The notes: a model not told the origin generated them from the sequence alone. DNA of 64,000 nt from CAYXXZ01 sp964469165 (GCA_964469165.1 CAYXXZ010000004.1:6905-70904); one strand, 5' to 3'. Positions 8,371-17,511 are shown, counted from the first letter of the stretch. Numbers and translations are program-made.

Positions 8371-8533
8371 GTTCACGATCTCGCGGTTTGGCGTTGTTTG
8401 ACTGAGTTGCACGTTTCACGCAAGAAGAGGGTGACCCGCGGGTCGTTGAGGCTCCCTGTAGCACTGTGCGTGGTCGGTGTGATGTCGTCGCCACAGGCAC
8501 CTACGTGAAACGTGAAAACTCAGAGGCAGCAAA
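8371..8533. repeat. Interspersed ~165-bp element, copy A (egtB-egtD gap)
   Basis: This stretch aligns along its length with 59637-59810. Shared blocks include TTGAGTTGCAC-like and TTTCACG words near the left end, GGTGTGATG followed by CGCCACAGGCACCTAC in the middle, and TGAAACGTGAAA...CTCAGAGGCAGCAAA at the right. The inner GTTGCACGTTTCACG and CGTGAAACGTGAAAAC segments are inverted with respect to each other. The left end GTTCACGATCT matches, inverted, the right end AGATCGTGAAC of copy B, suggesting terminal inverted repeats. It forms the leader of egtD and supplies part of the sequence before its ribosome-binding site. Confidence 0.8.
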
Positions 8534-8544
8534 GGAGCGACATC

Positions 8545-9561
8545 ATGACAACAGCGCCCTCCACCGCAGGCTTTTCCGGCGCGGACGAACCGTTAGCCAC
8601 AGAGCTCTCTTCACGGCTCTTTTTTCACCGCCAACCCCAGGTGGGCGAAAATGTCGTCGGCGAATTGCTGGGCAGCCTGCAACAGCAACCGCGCAGCATC
8701 GCCCCAAAGTTTTTCTACGACAGCACCGGAGCGCGGCTCTTCGACCACATTACGCGCCTGCCCGAATACTACCCGACGCGCCTCGAACAAGAGATTTTCA
8801 TCAAATATCGGGCCGCCATGGCCGACGAAATCGGTACCGGCCGTGTTTTGATCGAGCCCGGCAGCGGCAGCAGCGAAAAAGTCGCGCTGCTCCTGGACGC
8901 ATTGCGGCCCAGCGCTTATGTGCCGGTGGAAATCACCGAAAGCCATCTGCTCGCCGCGTCCCGCAAGCTGGTGGAGCGCAATTCCTGGCTGACCGTCCAC
9001 GCCCTGTGCGCCGATTACAGTCATGGCATTCCGCTGCCCGCGGATATTCCATCCGGCCCCCGGCTGGTGTTCTTTCCCGGCTCCACCATCGGCAATTTCG
9101 AGCCCGCCGCCGCGCGCTCCTTCCTGCGCCATCTGCACAGCGCCTGCAGCGTTGGCGGGTTGCTGTTGATCGGCGTCGATCTGCGCAAGGATCCAGCGGT
9201 ATTGAACGCAGCCTACAATGACAGCGCGGGGATCACGGCGCGCTTCAATCTGAACATCCTCGATCATGTAAACCGCCTGACAGGTGGAAACTTCTCCACC
9301 GCAAAATTTCGCCATCTGGCATTTTTCAACGAGCGCCAAAGCCGCATCGAAATGCATCTGGAAAGCCGCTGCAAGCAACGGGTCAGCGTGGCGCGCACCG
9401 GGTTGCCGCTGGCCGTGGGCGAGCGCATCCACACTGAAAATTCCTATAAATACACCCTGGCGGGTTTTCGCACGCTGGCGGCACAGGCAGGCTTCAGCGC
9501 GCGCCGCGTGTGGCTGGACAGAAACGGCTGGATGAGTGTTCACTTGTTCGACGCAATCTGA
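8545..9561 (+). CDS. egtD: L-histidine N-alpha-methyltransferase EgtD
   Basis: A 338-residue SAM-dependent methyltransferase that trimethylates histidine to hercynine, the EgtB substrate. Family landmarks are FFYDSTGARLFDHITRLPEYYPTR near the N-terminus, the SAM motif LIEPGSGSSEKVALLL, FFPGSTIGNF, and the C-terminal IHTENSYKYT. The ATG at 8545 has AAGGAG 8 bases upstream and is preferred over the in-frame ATG at 8512, which lies in the repeat element. With egtB it makes a complete two-enzyme hercynine-sulfoxide route; no EgtE lyase is visible in the window. Confidence 0.93.
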   Translation: MTTAPSTAGFSGADEPLATELSSRLFFHRQPQVGENVVGELLGSLQQQPRSIAPKFFYDSTGARLFDHITRLPEYYPTRLEQEIFIKYRAAMADEIGTGRVLIEPGSGSSEKVALLLDALRPSAYVPVEITESHLLAASRKLVERNSWLTVHALCADYSHGIPLPADIPSGPRLVFFPGSTIGNFEPAAARSFLRHLHSACSVGGLLLIGVDLRKDPAVLNAAYNDSAGITARFNLNILDHVNRLTGGNFSTAKFRHLAFFNERQSRIEMHLESRCKQRVSVARTGLPLAVGERIHTENSYKYTLAGFRTLAAQAGFSARRVWLDRNGWMSVHLFDAI

Positions 9562-9565
9562 AGCT

Positions 9566-9598
9566 GTAGGTTGGGCTGAGGCACGAAGCCCAACCTAC
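9566..9598. repeat. Palindromic repeat after egtD
   Basis: A 12-base perfect inverted pair (GTAGGTTGGGCT / AGCCCAACCTAC) around a 9-base loop. A related copy lies at 39371-39403 with the same loop region (GAGG.ACGA). It could form a hairpin after egtD, but no T-run follows, so it is listed as a repeat rather than a terminator. Confidence 0.75.
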
Positions 9599-9629
9599 GA
9601 ACCAGCCACTCGCAACATGAGATTCGCCC

Positions 9630-11504
9630 TTGGACAAACCCCAAACATTCACTCGCGCCGACGCCCTTGCCGACGCCATCATCGAACAGGTCGGCCCCCA
9701 TATCGTGCTCGCCCTTCCCCTCGGTCTGGGCAAGGCCAACCATGTCGCCAACGCGCTCTATGAGCGGGTTGCCGCTGACACGTCCCTGTCTCTGCGAATT
9801 CTCACCGCGCTGACCCTGGAAAAGCCCGTTCCCCGCAACGAACTGCACAAGCGTTTCATGGCACCCGTCACCGACAGGCTGTTCGGCGGCTATCCGGAAC
9901 TGCAATACGCGCTGGCGCGCCGCCGGGGCACCTTGCCGGCCAATATCCGCGTCGAGGAGTTTTTCTTTCTCGCGGGCAGCCAACTGGGCAACGACAGCGC
10001 CCAGCAGGACCACATCTGCGCCAACTACACCCATGCGCCCGACTACCTGCTGGCACGCGGCATCAATGTGCTCGGCCAGTTGCTGGCGGAGCGGCCCGCC
10101 GAGCGCCACGGCAGCCGTTTCAGCCTGAGCTGCAACCCCGACCTGACCGGCGAGATGCTGGCGGCGCGCCGCGCCGGCCAGGCCGATTTTCTTTTCGTGG
10201 GCGAGATCAACGACGAGTTGCCCTACATGGCCGGCGGGGCCAGTCTGGATGATGGCGAAATCGATCTGCTGCTCGCCGGCGAGACCCGCAATTCTCCCTT
10301 GTTCGGGGCGCCCAAGGAACCGGTGCCACTGTCGGAATACGCCGCCGCCCTGCAGGTCGCGCGCCTGATACCCGACGGCGGCACCCTGCAAATAGGCATC
10401 GGCTCCATGGGCGATGCGGTCGCCCACGCGCTGATCCTGCGCCATCGCGACAACGCCCTGTTTCGCACATTGCTGGAGCACCTGCCCGGCGTCGACGGGC
10501 AACTGCCGGAAAATCACCTGGAACCCTTCCGCCTCGGCCTGCATGGCGTCAGCGAAATGCTGGTCGAGGCCTTTCTCGATCTCCGCGATGCCGGCGTGCT
10601 GACCCGCGAGGTGGATGGCAAGATCCTGCGCGCCGCGTTCTTTCTCGGCAGCCGCGCGTTCTATGAACGCCTGCGGGAAATGGACCCGGCGCTACTCGAC
10701 AAGCTGGAAATGTGCAGCGTGCTCGACGTCAACGAGCTCTACGGCGACGAACAGAGCAAGCGCCGCCAGCGGGTCGGCGCCCGTTTCGTCAACAAGGGCA
10801 TGATGGCCACCCTGCTCGGCGATGTGGTGTCAGATGGCCTGGAAAACGGCCGCGTGGTGAGCGGGGTGGGCGGCCAGTACAACTTCGTTTCCCAGGCATT
10901 TGCCCTGCGCGACGCGCGCGCCATCATCATCATTCCCGCCACCCGCAGCAAGGACGGCAAAACCACCTCCAATATCCTCTGGCAATACGGCAATACCACC
11001 ATTCCCCGCCACCTGCGCGACATCATCGTCACCGAGTATGGCGTCGCCGACCTGCGCGGTCGCAGCGATGCCCAGGTGATCGCCGCGATGCTCAATATCT
11101 GCGACTCCCGGTTTCAGGAAGCCTTGTTGCGACAGGCGAAGCAAGCCGGCAAGATCGCGTCCGACTACCGTATCCCCGCTTCTTTCCGCGACAACACCCC
11201 CACGGCGGTGCGCAGGCGCCTGCAGCACGTGGCGCACAACGGCCAGCTTCCACCTTTTCCGTTCGGCAGCAATTTCACCGATGTGGAACAGCGGCTCCTG
11301 CCGCTGCTGGCGGAAATCCAGCAGCGCGCTCATTCAAAAAGGCAGCTCGCGACACTGGCGTGGCGCGGTTTGCGTCAGCCTGCGGCGGCGGCCGAGGAAA
11401 TTCTCGAGCGCATGCAACTGGCTTCGCCACGGGGTGTGAAGGAGAAATTTTTTCGCTACCTGTTGCTCGGCGCGCTGGCCCGCACTCTTGCAGGCCAGGA
11501 GTGA
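9630..11504 (+). CDS. Acetyl-CoA hydrolase/transferase family protein
   Basis: A 624-residue protein. The C-terminal half matches the acetyl-CoA hydrolase/transferase domain: RFVNKGMMATLLGDVVSDGL, SGVGGQYNFVSQAFALRDAR, then TTSNILWQYGNTTIPRHLRDIIVTEYGVADLRG. The N-terminal half carries the first CoA-transferase domain (HIVLALPLGLGKANHVANALYERV). Such enzymes move or hydrolyse CoA on short or medium acyl chains. It is longer than standard 430-500-residue members owing to an extra C-terminal helical segment. The start is a TTG at 9630, since no ATG in frame precedes the conserved N-terminus; start confidence is modest. No partner gene is nearby. Confidence 0.82.
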   Translation: MDKPQTFTRADALADAIIEQVGPHIVLALPLGLGKANHVANALYERVAADTSLSLRILTALTLEKPVPRNELHKRFMAPVTDRLFGGYPELQYALARRRGTLPANIRVEEFFFLAGSQLGNDSAQQDHICANYTHAPDYLLARGINVLGQLLAERPAERHGSRFSLSCNPDLTGEMLAARRAGQADFLFVGEINDELPYMAGGASLDDGEIDLLLAGETRNSPLFGAPKEPVPLSEYAAALQVARLIPDGGTLQIGIGSMGDAVAHALILRHRDNALFRTLLEHLPGVDGQLPENHLEPFRLGLHGVSEMLVEAFLDLRDAGVLTREVDGKILRAAFFLGSRAFYERLREMDPALLDKLEMCSVLDVNELYGDEQSKRRQRVGARFVNKGMMATLLGDVVSDGLENGRVVSGVGGQYNFVSQAFALRDARAIIIIPATRSKDGKTTSNILWQYGNTTIPRHLRDIIVTEYGVADLRGRSDAQVIAAMLNICDSRFQEALLRQAKQAGKIASDYRIPASFRDNTPTAVRRRLQHVAHNGQLPPFPFGSNFTDVEQRLLPLLAEIQQRAHSKRQLATLAWRGLRQPAAAAEEILERMQLASPRGVKEKFFRYLLLGALARTLAGQE

Positions 11505-11592
11505 TTCGCACCAATCCAGGGGTTTTATGGGAGCGGAGCGGCTTCTGTGGGAGCGGCCGCATTCCCACCCAAGGCCACCCCCCACAAAATAA

Positions 11593-12348
11593 TCAGCTTG
11601 CAGGAGGCCAGGAAGAGCTCTCCGCGACGGCGCTGGCCGGCCAATCCGCCAGTGCCGCCAGGGCGGCGCGCAAGTCATCGTCGCCATCGGACTGACCCCA
11701 GGTGTCTCCGAACACCAGATCCGCCACTGGCAGGCGCCGCCGCCAGCCCTTCACTTCCAGCTCTGGCCGCTCGTGGAACCAGGCCACATGGCCGATGCAC
11801 AGGTAGGCGAGCGGCACCACCTGCTCCGGCAGGCCGAGAATGTCCACCAGCCTCGCCGGCTCGACGATGGACACCCAGCCCACGCCGAGTCCCTCCGCCC
11901 GCGCCGCCAGCCACAGGTTCTGCACCGCGCAGGCGCTGCTGTAGAGGTCCGTGTCCGGCTGGCGAGTGCGGCCGAGCACCACCGGTCCATCCCGGCCGCG
12001 GTCGCAGGTGACGCAGATATTGAGCGGCGCGTCGAGGATGCCTTCCAGCTTCAGGTCGCGGTAGGCGGCGCGGTGCTTCCCCTCGAACAGAGCCTCTTCC
12101 CCGGCTCGCGCCTCGCAAAACGCCTGATGTACCCGCGTTCTGACCGCGCGGTCCCGCACCAGGATGAAATTCCACGGCTGCGACAGGCCCACCGACGGCG
12201 CATGGTGCGCTGCCAGCAGGATGCGAGCCAGCGCCGCCGGATCGACAGGGTCCGGCAGGAACTGGCCGCGCACGTCGCGGCGGCTGAACAGCACGCGATA
12301 GAAATCCGCCGTTTCGTCGTTTGTCTCCCGCTCCGACCGATCCACCAT
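11593..12348 (-). CDS. bluB: 5,6-dimethylbenzimidazole synthase BluB
   Basis: A 251-residue nitroreductase-fold flavoenzyme of the BluB type, which fragments FMN with oxygen to give 5,6-dimethylbenzimidazole, the lower ligand of cobalamin. Diagnostic parts are ADFYRVLFSRRDVRGQF, AAHHAPSVGLSQPWNFILV, LEGILDAPLNICVTCDR and VQNLWLAARAEGLGVGWVSI. The ATG at 12348 lies 2 bases after the cobN-like stop, so it is the last gene of the btuB-led operon. It requires oxygen, fitting an aerobic host, and would feed CobT in the same operon. Confidence 0.93.
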   Translation of the reverse strand: MVDRSERETNDETADFYRVLFSRRDVRGQFLPDPVDPAALARILLAAHHAPSVGLSQPWNFILVRDRAVRTRVHQAFCEARAGEEALFEGKHRAAYRDLKLEGILDAPLNICVTCDRGRDGPVVLGRTRQPDTDLYSSACAVQNLWLAARAEGLGVGWVSIVEPARLVDILGLPEQVVPLAYLCIGHVAWFHERPELEVKGWRRRLPVADLVFGDTWGQSDGDDDLRAALAALADWPASAVAESSSWPPAS

Positions 12349-12350
12349 GA

Positions 12351-15300
12351 TCAGGCTTTCCTGCGGCGCACGGCGACAACCGCGCCGGCGCCAAGCAGCA
12401 GCGCCAGGGCGGCCAACACCAGTATGGCGACGCCGAGCGCAGCGCCGTCTGCCTCCTCCTCGCCAGCAGCCGGAACGGGGCGCGGCAACGCGCTGGCGGT
12501 GTTGGCGATGACCGTTTGCAGACCCTCGCGCAGATCCGGCTCGAGGCGCGGCGCGATCCACGACAGCATCGGGTGGTCCGGGGTGGTGTGGCCGCTGCCC
12601 GGCAGGCCGTTGGCGGCCACCAGGGCGGCGAACTCGGTGGCCACCGCGTCCAGGGTCTGCCCGTCCGCGCCCCAGAAACCCTTGTGGGCCGCCACCAGCA
12701 GGATCGCCAGCATGTTGGCCTTGACGTGAGCGTTGTTGCCCTCGGCAAGGAAGGCGTCGAGGCCGAGTTCATGGCTGTCCTCGATATACACCGAGTGGAC
12801 TTCGTCCCACACCCAGGAGCGCACGATGGCCGGGTTGGTCACCTGCCAGCCCCACAGGTACTCCATGAACTCGCTGCCCATGGTGCGCGCGCCGGCGTAG
12901 CCGTGGGCCATCAGCGGTGTGATCCAGGCGGGATTGAGGAAGCGGCCGCGCAGTTCGCCGAGCAGCGCCGTCTGCAGGCGCTCGATGCGCGCCTTGCCGG
13001 GATCGGCGTGGTTGATCACGCGGTTGTCCGGCGGCGCGCCGCGCAGGCTCTCGACGGCGAGGCTGAGGCCACCCAGGTAGTCGAAGGCGTCGTTGTTGTC
13101 GAGCAGGCCGTAGAGGTTGCTGGCGCGGCCCAGGTAGGTGCGCTCCACCCGCGCCAGGTTGGCGGAGAAATCCTCCCGCAATGGCTTGCCGTGAACGCCG
13201 TCACCGTAGGCGTGGCCGAGGCGCAGCAGATAGGTGTCCGCCAGTTCACCGCGCTGCTGCCAGGTGCCGGAGCGTTCCACCAGGCGGTTGATGCCGGCGC
13301 CGTAGCTGCCCGGCGCGTCGCCGAAGATGCGCATGACGGCGTCGCTGCCGGCCTCGGCGGGGTCGCGGCCCTCCGCGAGTGCGCTGCGCGCGTGTTCCAG
13401 CCAGTGGCTCGCCACCCGGTTGCGCTCGATGGGCTCACTGCCGGCCTCCCCCATATCCGCCACCGGCGCCAGCGCCGCATCGAGCGCGGGTTTGAGGTCC
13501 GGGTGGTCAGCGGCGATGGCGGCGGCGGAACCTTGCAGCGCCAGGCGCACCGCGCGGTCCAGCAGCACCAGCAGTTCGCCGTAGAGGTCGCGGAACAGGC
13601 CCGAGGTGGTGAACACCAGGTCGCGGCGCTCGCGCCCGTCCGCCAGTGGCAGGCGCTCCAGGCCCTCGACGATGCCGCGGCTGTTCCAGACCGGGCGCAC
13701 CCCCAGCATGTCGAGGCCGAAGGCCACCACCGCGCCCTCGTCGCGCACCGTGTCGGAGGCCCACAGCACCACCGCTTCGCTGCCGCCGCTGTTGCGGTCC
13801 CGCGCGCGGGCCTCGGCTGCCAGGCGGGCGCCCAGTTCGTAGCCCACCCGGGTGGGCAGCAGGCTGCCGTTGAGGCCGTGGAAATTGCGCCCGGTGGGCA
13901 GCACCTCCGGGTTGCGAATCGGGTCGTTGCCCTTGCCGGGTTGGACAAAGCGGCCGTCGAGGGCGCCGAGCAGCGCCTCCCGTTCCCGTGCCGGCGAACC
14001 CGCCAGCAGCTCGCGCCAGGCGGCGTCCACCTCGCCATCGCCCGCCATGGATTCCAGCATGGTGTCGACGGCGCTGGCGCTCCAGTCGCGGCCGAACACG
14101 TGCAGGCCTTCCGGCATGAAGGCTTCCTGCAAGTGGGTCAGGTAGTGGCCCACTTCGTGGACCAGCAGGTCGTTGGCCACCTGCTCCAGATGAATGCTGT
14201 CCACCCCCTGCTCGGCGGCGATCTCCTCGGCCAGTTCGTCTTCCATATTCAGTGCCGCCAGCTTTTCGCGGATCAGCACGATAGCCTGTTGCTGGGCAGG
14301 ACTGTCGCGGCGCGGGCTGGCTTCCCAGCTTTCCACCAGTTGGCGCAGTTGCAACAGGTCGTCGTAGAGCGGGGTGACCCGCAGCGGCGGCGTCAGGTGG
14401 TCGACGATCACCGCCAGGCCCCGGCGCTTGGCCTGCAAACCTTCACCCACGCCATCGACGATATAGGGGTAGATGCCGGGGATGTCCCCCGCGATCAGCG
14501 CCGGGTAGTCGTGCTCGGTGAGGCCGAGAGCACGCCCCGGCAGGAACTCGTAGGTGGAGTGGCGGCCCAGGTGCACCAGGGCGTCGGCGCCGAATTCGCT
14601 GTGCAGGTAGCGGTAGAACGCCAGGTACTGGTGGGGCGGCGGGAAGGTCAGGTTGGCGTGGAGCAACTCCTCGTCCACCTCCCAGCCACGCGGCGGCTGG
14701 GGGCCGATGAAGATGTTGCCGAAGCGCAGGCCCGGCACCAGCAGGCGGTCGCCGTGGCTCATCACCCAGCCGGGGGGCTCGCCCCAGCCCGCCACACCGG
14801 GCCCGCCGGCGTCGCGCAGCGCCTTGGCCAGCCTGTCGCTGTCCGCCGCCGCGCCCTCGCCGGCGAGCTCGGCGCGCAGGGCCTCGCCCAGTTGCGCCAG
14901 CAGATCGAGCACCTGTTCCTGCGCCTCGTGACGGCTGCCCTCCAGCATATGGCCGAGGTCGTTCAGGCTGTCGTCGAGCAGGATCTCGCCCTCGGCAATC
15001 TCTTGCAGCGCGATGGCCTCCCGCACCCGCGCCACCATCAGCGCCACCGGGCCATGGCTGACCCCTGCGCGCACTGTGTCCGGCAGGGTGTCGAACCATT
15101 TCAGGTAGTCCCCGTTGGCGAGGCTGGCGATATGGGGCGCCATGTCGCGCAGTGCCTTGCCGTCTTCCGGCAGATTGATGCCCCGCGCCTGGATCTGGTC
15201 GAGCAGCGCCTCCTGGCTGGCGGGCAGTTCGCCGGTGTCGTAACCGGCAGCCTTGAGGTCATTCAGGATGCGCCACAGGGACGCGGGCACGTCCAGGTTG

Positions 15301-16586
15301 TCGGCGCCGATGTTGTGGCGGCCGGGAGGATGGTTGTAATAGATGATGGCGACGCGCTTGTCGGCGTTGTTCTTGCGCTGCAGGGCGTGCCAGTTGGCAA
15401 TGCGCGCTGTGAGCTTGTCCACCTGGGTGGGGATCGGGCGGCTGATGGCGAGGCGCAGCCCCGTGAGCGCGTCGTCCTGAGGCGGCGCGGCGGCGGCCAC
15501 CACCAGCGGCTGGCTGATGCCCTGGAACTCGGGCATGCCGACCCGGTAGTGGGTTTCCTCCATGGGCACGCCGTCCGCCGACAGGCGCCATTTGCCTTCG
15601 CCACGGCTGGACAGGCGGATGGCCGTCAGAACCGGCACGTTGAGCCTGGCGAACTGCTCGCTGGCATCCACCCAGCCCTCGCCGCCGCCCACCACGAAAC
15701 CTTGCAGGTTGACGATGGCCGCCAGGGGCGAGGGCAGGTCGTCCAGGGTCTTGAGGGCGCCGAGGCTGGCGCCGCCCCAGCGGGCGAGCATGGCGAAGCA
15801 CTGCAATCCTGTGTCTTCCAACTGGCCGCACAAGTTGTCGAGCAGGTCCCGGTCGCCCAGGCGGTCGCCGGCATTGGTGTCGAGGATCGCCACCACCGGC
15901 GCGCCGGGTTTCAGGCCCAGGTCATCAAAGGCGTGCTCGCCGCCATGGCGGTAGTAACGCAGCGGCGCCTGGTGGATCGGCGCGGCGACGGCCAGGTCTT
16001 CGCCCGCCCTGGCCAGCAGCCAGGCCAGCAGGCGCGCCATGTTTTCGCCGCCGCGCCCGTTCCAGTAGGCGTGGCCCTCGAGCCAGCCGCGCTGGGCGGG
16101 GAAATGTTCGGCCAGATCCCGGTAGTGGCGTTGCGGATCACTGCCCGCAGCGGGGTTGGTGGTGAGCCTGTCCAGTTGCTCCTTGGTGAGGCCCGCCAGC
16201 TCGGCGCGCCCGTCGATGCGGGTCAGCGCCAGCAGGGAGCGCTCGCTGTTGACGGCGAGCAGCGGCACCCCTTGATCCAACTCCGCCGCCAGCCGTTGCA
16301 GGCGCGGCACGATGCTGTCGCCGAATACCGCACCCAGCAACACCGCGTCAGCACCCGTGAGATGGGCGCGCAGTTCATCGTCGTCCATGGCGGCGACCTG
16401 GACGGTGCTGCGCAGCACCAGACGATGGCCGGGATGGCGCTGGTCGAACAGCGCGGCACCCGCTGCAAGCTCGGCGGCGGAGCCCTCGGACACCACGCCG
16501 AACAGGGTGGCGGCGCGAACCGGCAGCGCCGCTGCCAGGGCGATGCAAAGAACAGGCAGCAACTGCCTGAGGTGTGTCAATATCAT
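12351..16586 (-). CDS. Exported, membrane-anchored CobN-like chelatase subunit
   Basis: A 1411-residue CobN/BchH-family protein. The body is CobN-like throughout: YYNHPPGRHNIGADNLDVP, PDTVRAGVSHGPVALMVARVREA, YRYLHSEFGADALVHLGRHSTYEFLPG, and AGARTMGSEFMEYLWGWQVTNP near the end. Unusually, it starts with a signal-peptide-like segment (residues 1-25, hydrophobic, ending PVRA) and ends with one transmembrane helix (about 1382-1403) followed by a basic RRRK tail, after a Pro/Glu-rich linker. That predicts a periplasmic body anchored in the inner membrane, unlike cytoplasmic aerobic CobN, which needs CobS and CobT chelatase partners not seen here. Membrane-anchored CobN homologues are also known from haem-uptake loci (HmuS type). 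Its start overlaps the btuF stop by 4 bases (ATGA). Confidence 0.85.
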   Translation of the reverse strand: MILTHLRQLLPVLCIALAAALPVRAATLFGVVSEGSAAELAAGAALFDQRHPGHRLVLRSTVQVAAMDDDELRAHLTGADAVLLGAVFGDSIVPRLQRLAAELDQGVPLLAVNSERSLLALTRIDGRAELAGLTKEQLDRLTTNPAAGSDPQRHYRDLAEHFPAQRGWLEGHAYWNGRGGENMARLLAWLLARAGEDLAVAAPIHQAPLRYYRHGGEHAFDDLGLKPGAPVVAILDTNAGDRLGDRDLLDNLCGQLEDTGLQCFAMLARWGGASLGALKTLDDLPSPLAAIVNLQGFVVGGGEGWVDASEQFARLNVPVLTAIRLSSRGEGKWRLSADGVPMEETHYRVGMPEFQGISQPLVVAAAAPPQDDALTGLRLAISRPIPTQVDKLTARIANWHALQRKNNADKRVAIIYYNHPPGRHNIGADNLDVPASLWRILNDLKAAGYDTGELPASQEALLDQIQARGINLPEDGKALRDMAPHIASLANGDYLKWFDTLPDTVRAGVSHGPVALMVARVREAIALQEIAEGEILLDDSLNDLGHMLEGSRHEAQEQVLDLLAQLGEALRAELAGEGAAADSDRLAKALRDAGGPGVAGWGEPPGWVMSHGDRLLVPGLRFGNIFIGPQPPRGWEVDEELLHANLTFPPPHQYLAFYRYLHSEFGADALVHLGRHSTYEFLPGRALGLTEHDYPALIAGDIPGIYPYIVDGVGEGLQAKRRGLAVIVDHLTPPLRVTPLYDDLLQLRQLVESWEASPRRDSPAQQQAIVLIREKLAALNMEDELAEEIAAEQGVDSIHLEQVANDLLVHEVGHYLTHLQEAFMPEGLHVFGRDWSASAVDTMLESMAGDGEVDAAWRELLAGSPAREREALLGALDGRFVQPGKGNDPIRNPEVLPTGRNFHGLNGSLLPTRVGYELGARLAAEARARDRNSGGSEAVVLWASDTVRDEGAVVAFGLDMLGVRPVWNSRGIVEGLERLPLADGRERRDLVFTTSGLFRDLYGELLVLLDRAVRLALQGSAAAIAADHPDLKPALDAALAPVADMGEAGSEPIERNRVASHWLEHARSALAEGRDPAEAGSDAVMRIFGDAPGSYGAGINRLVERSGTWQQRGELADTYLLRLGHAYGDGVHGKPLREDFSANLARVERTYLGRASNLYGLLDNNDAFDYLGGLSLAVESLRGAPPDNRVINHADPGKARIERLQTALLGELRGRFLNPAWITPLMAHGYAGARTMGSEFMEYLWGWQVTNPAIVRSWVWDEVHSVYIEDSHELGLDAFLAEGNNAHVKANMLAILLVAAHKGFWGADGQTLDAVATEFAALVAANGLPGSGHTTPDHPMLSWIAPRLEPDLREGLQTVIANTASALPRPVPAAGEEEADGAALGVAILVLAALALLLGAGAVVAVRRRKA

Positions 16587-17482
16587 GGCCTGTGCTCCAG
16601 GGTTTGCCGCGCCTGCTGCAGAAAACCGCACATCTGCTCCGCGCCGTCGAGAATGCGGACGGAGTAGCGCTGCAGAAGGCTCGGGGGTATGAAATAAAGA
16701 TGGTTGTCGCGCACTGCGGTCAGGCTCGGCCAGCGCCGCCACTGGTCAACCCAGTCGGGGCGCTCCTCGCCCATGCCGCTGGCGATGATGACCTGGGGGT
16801 CGGCCTTGAGCACCGCCTCGACGCTGATTACCGGCAACAGGGGAATGGCCTCGCCAAAGGCGTTGACGCCGCCGCACACACGGATCAGGTCGGCGATCAT
16901 GTGCTTGTCGTTGACGGTCGTCAGCGGATCGTTCCACACCTGGTACAAGGCGGTGACCGGCGCCGCGCCGGCATAGGTGGCACGCAGCCGTCCCAGCCGC
17001 GCGCTGAAGCGGTCCGCGGCGGCCGCACCCTCGGCGCCGCGCCCCGTGAGGGCGGCGAAGTCACTCAGGTTGCGGGCGATGCCTTCCAACCGCCTCGGGT
17101 CGGCGGCATACACCTTCAGGCCCAGGGCGCGCAGGCGCTCGATCACTTCGCCGCCGTTGCCACTGTGGGTGGCCAGCACCAGGTCGGGCTTGTAGCCCAC
17201 CACGCTCTCGATATTGACGCGGTTGAAGGCGCCGATCTGGGGAATCAGCAACGCCTCTTCCGGGTAGTCGCTGTAGTTGACGGTGGCGACGATCAGGCCG
17301 CCGGCGCCCACCGCGAACAGGGATTCGGTGATGTTGGGGGCGAGGCTCACCACGCGGGTGGCGGGCCTGTCCAGTGTCAGTTCGTGGCCGAGGTCGTCCA
17401 CCACGCGGATTTCGGCGCGCGCCACAGCGGCCAGCGCCAGCAGTGTGAACAGGCCCAGCAGCCGTGTCATTTGTCTCGTCAT
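16583..17482 (-). CDS. btuF: Periplasmic corrinoid-binding protein BtuF (copy 1)
   Basis: A 299-residue periplasmic binding protein. A signal peptide (MTRLLGLFTLLALAAVARA) precedes the BtuF core: RVVSLAPNITESLFAVGAGG, YSDYPEEALLIPQIG, KPDLVLATHSGNGGEVIERL, and the terminal PPSLLQRYSVRILDGAEQMC. BtuF hands cobalamin or cobinamide to the BtuCD ABC transporter. Here it has no transporter genes beside it; instead it is directly coupled (4-base overlap) to the exported CobN-like gene, suggesting the two work together in the periplasm. The start at 17482 or the ATG 12 bases later are both possible. A second paralogue lies at 33732-34613. Confidence 0.88.
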   Translation of the reverse strand: MTRQMTRLLGLFTLLALAAVARAEIRVVDDLGHELTLDRPATRVVSLAPNITESLFAVGAGGLIVATVNYSDYPEEALLIPQIGAFNRVNIESVVGYKPDLVLATHSGNGGEVIERLRALGLKVYAADPRRLEGIARNLSDFAALTGRGAEGAAAADRFSARLGRLRATYAGAAPVTALYQVWNDPLTTVNDKHMIADLIRVCGGVNAFGEAIPLLPVISVEAVLKADPQVIIASGMGEERPDWVDQWRRWPSLTAVRDNHLYFIPPSLLQRYSVRILDGAEQMCGFLQQARQTLEHRP

Positions 17483-17511
17483 CTCTCGATACCCTTGAAC
17501 CAAAATGCTCT

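Noticed and set aside
9566..9598. Rho-independent terminator after egtD.
   Set aside because: The hairpin is good but no T-run follows, and a related copy at 39371 shows it is a dispersed repeat.
12516..16667. A very long open frame on the plus strand opposite the CobN-like gene.
   Set aside because: It is a shadow caused by high GC and codon bias. The translation is low-complexity, rich in Gln, Ala, His and Arg, with no family motif, while the minus strand codes a clear CobN protein.
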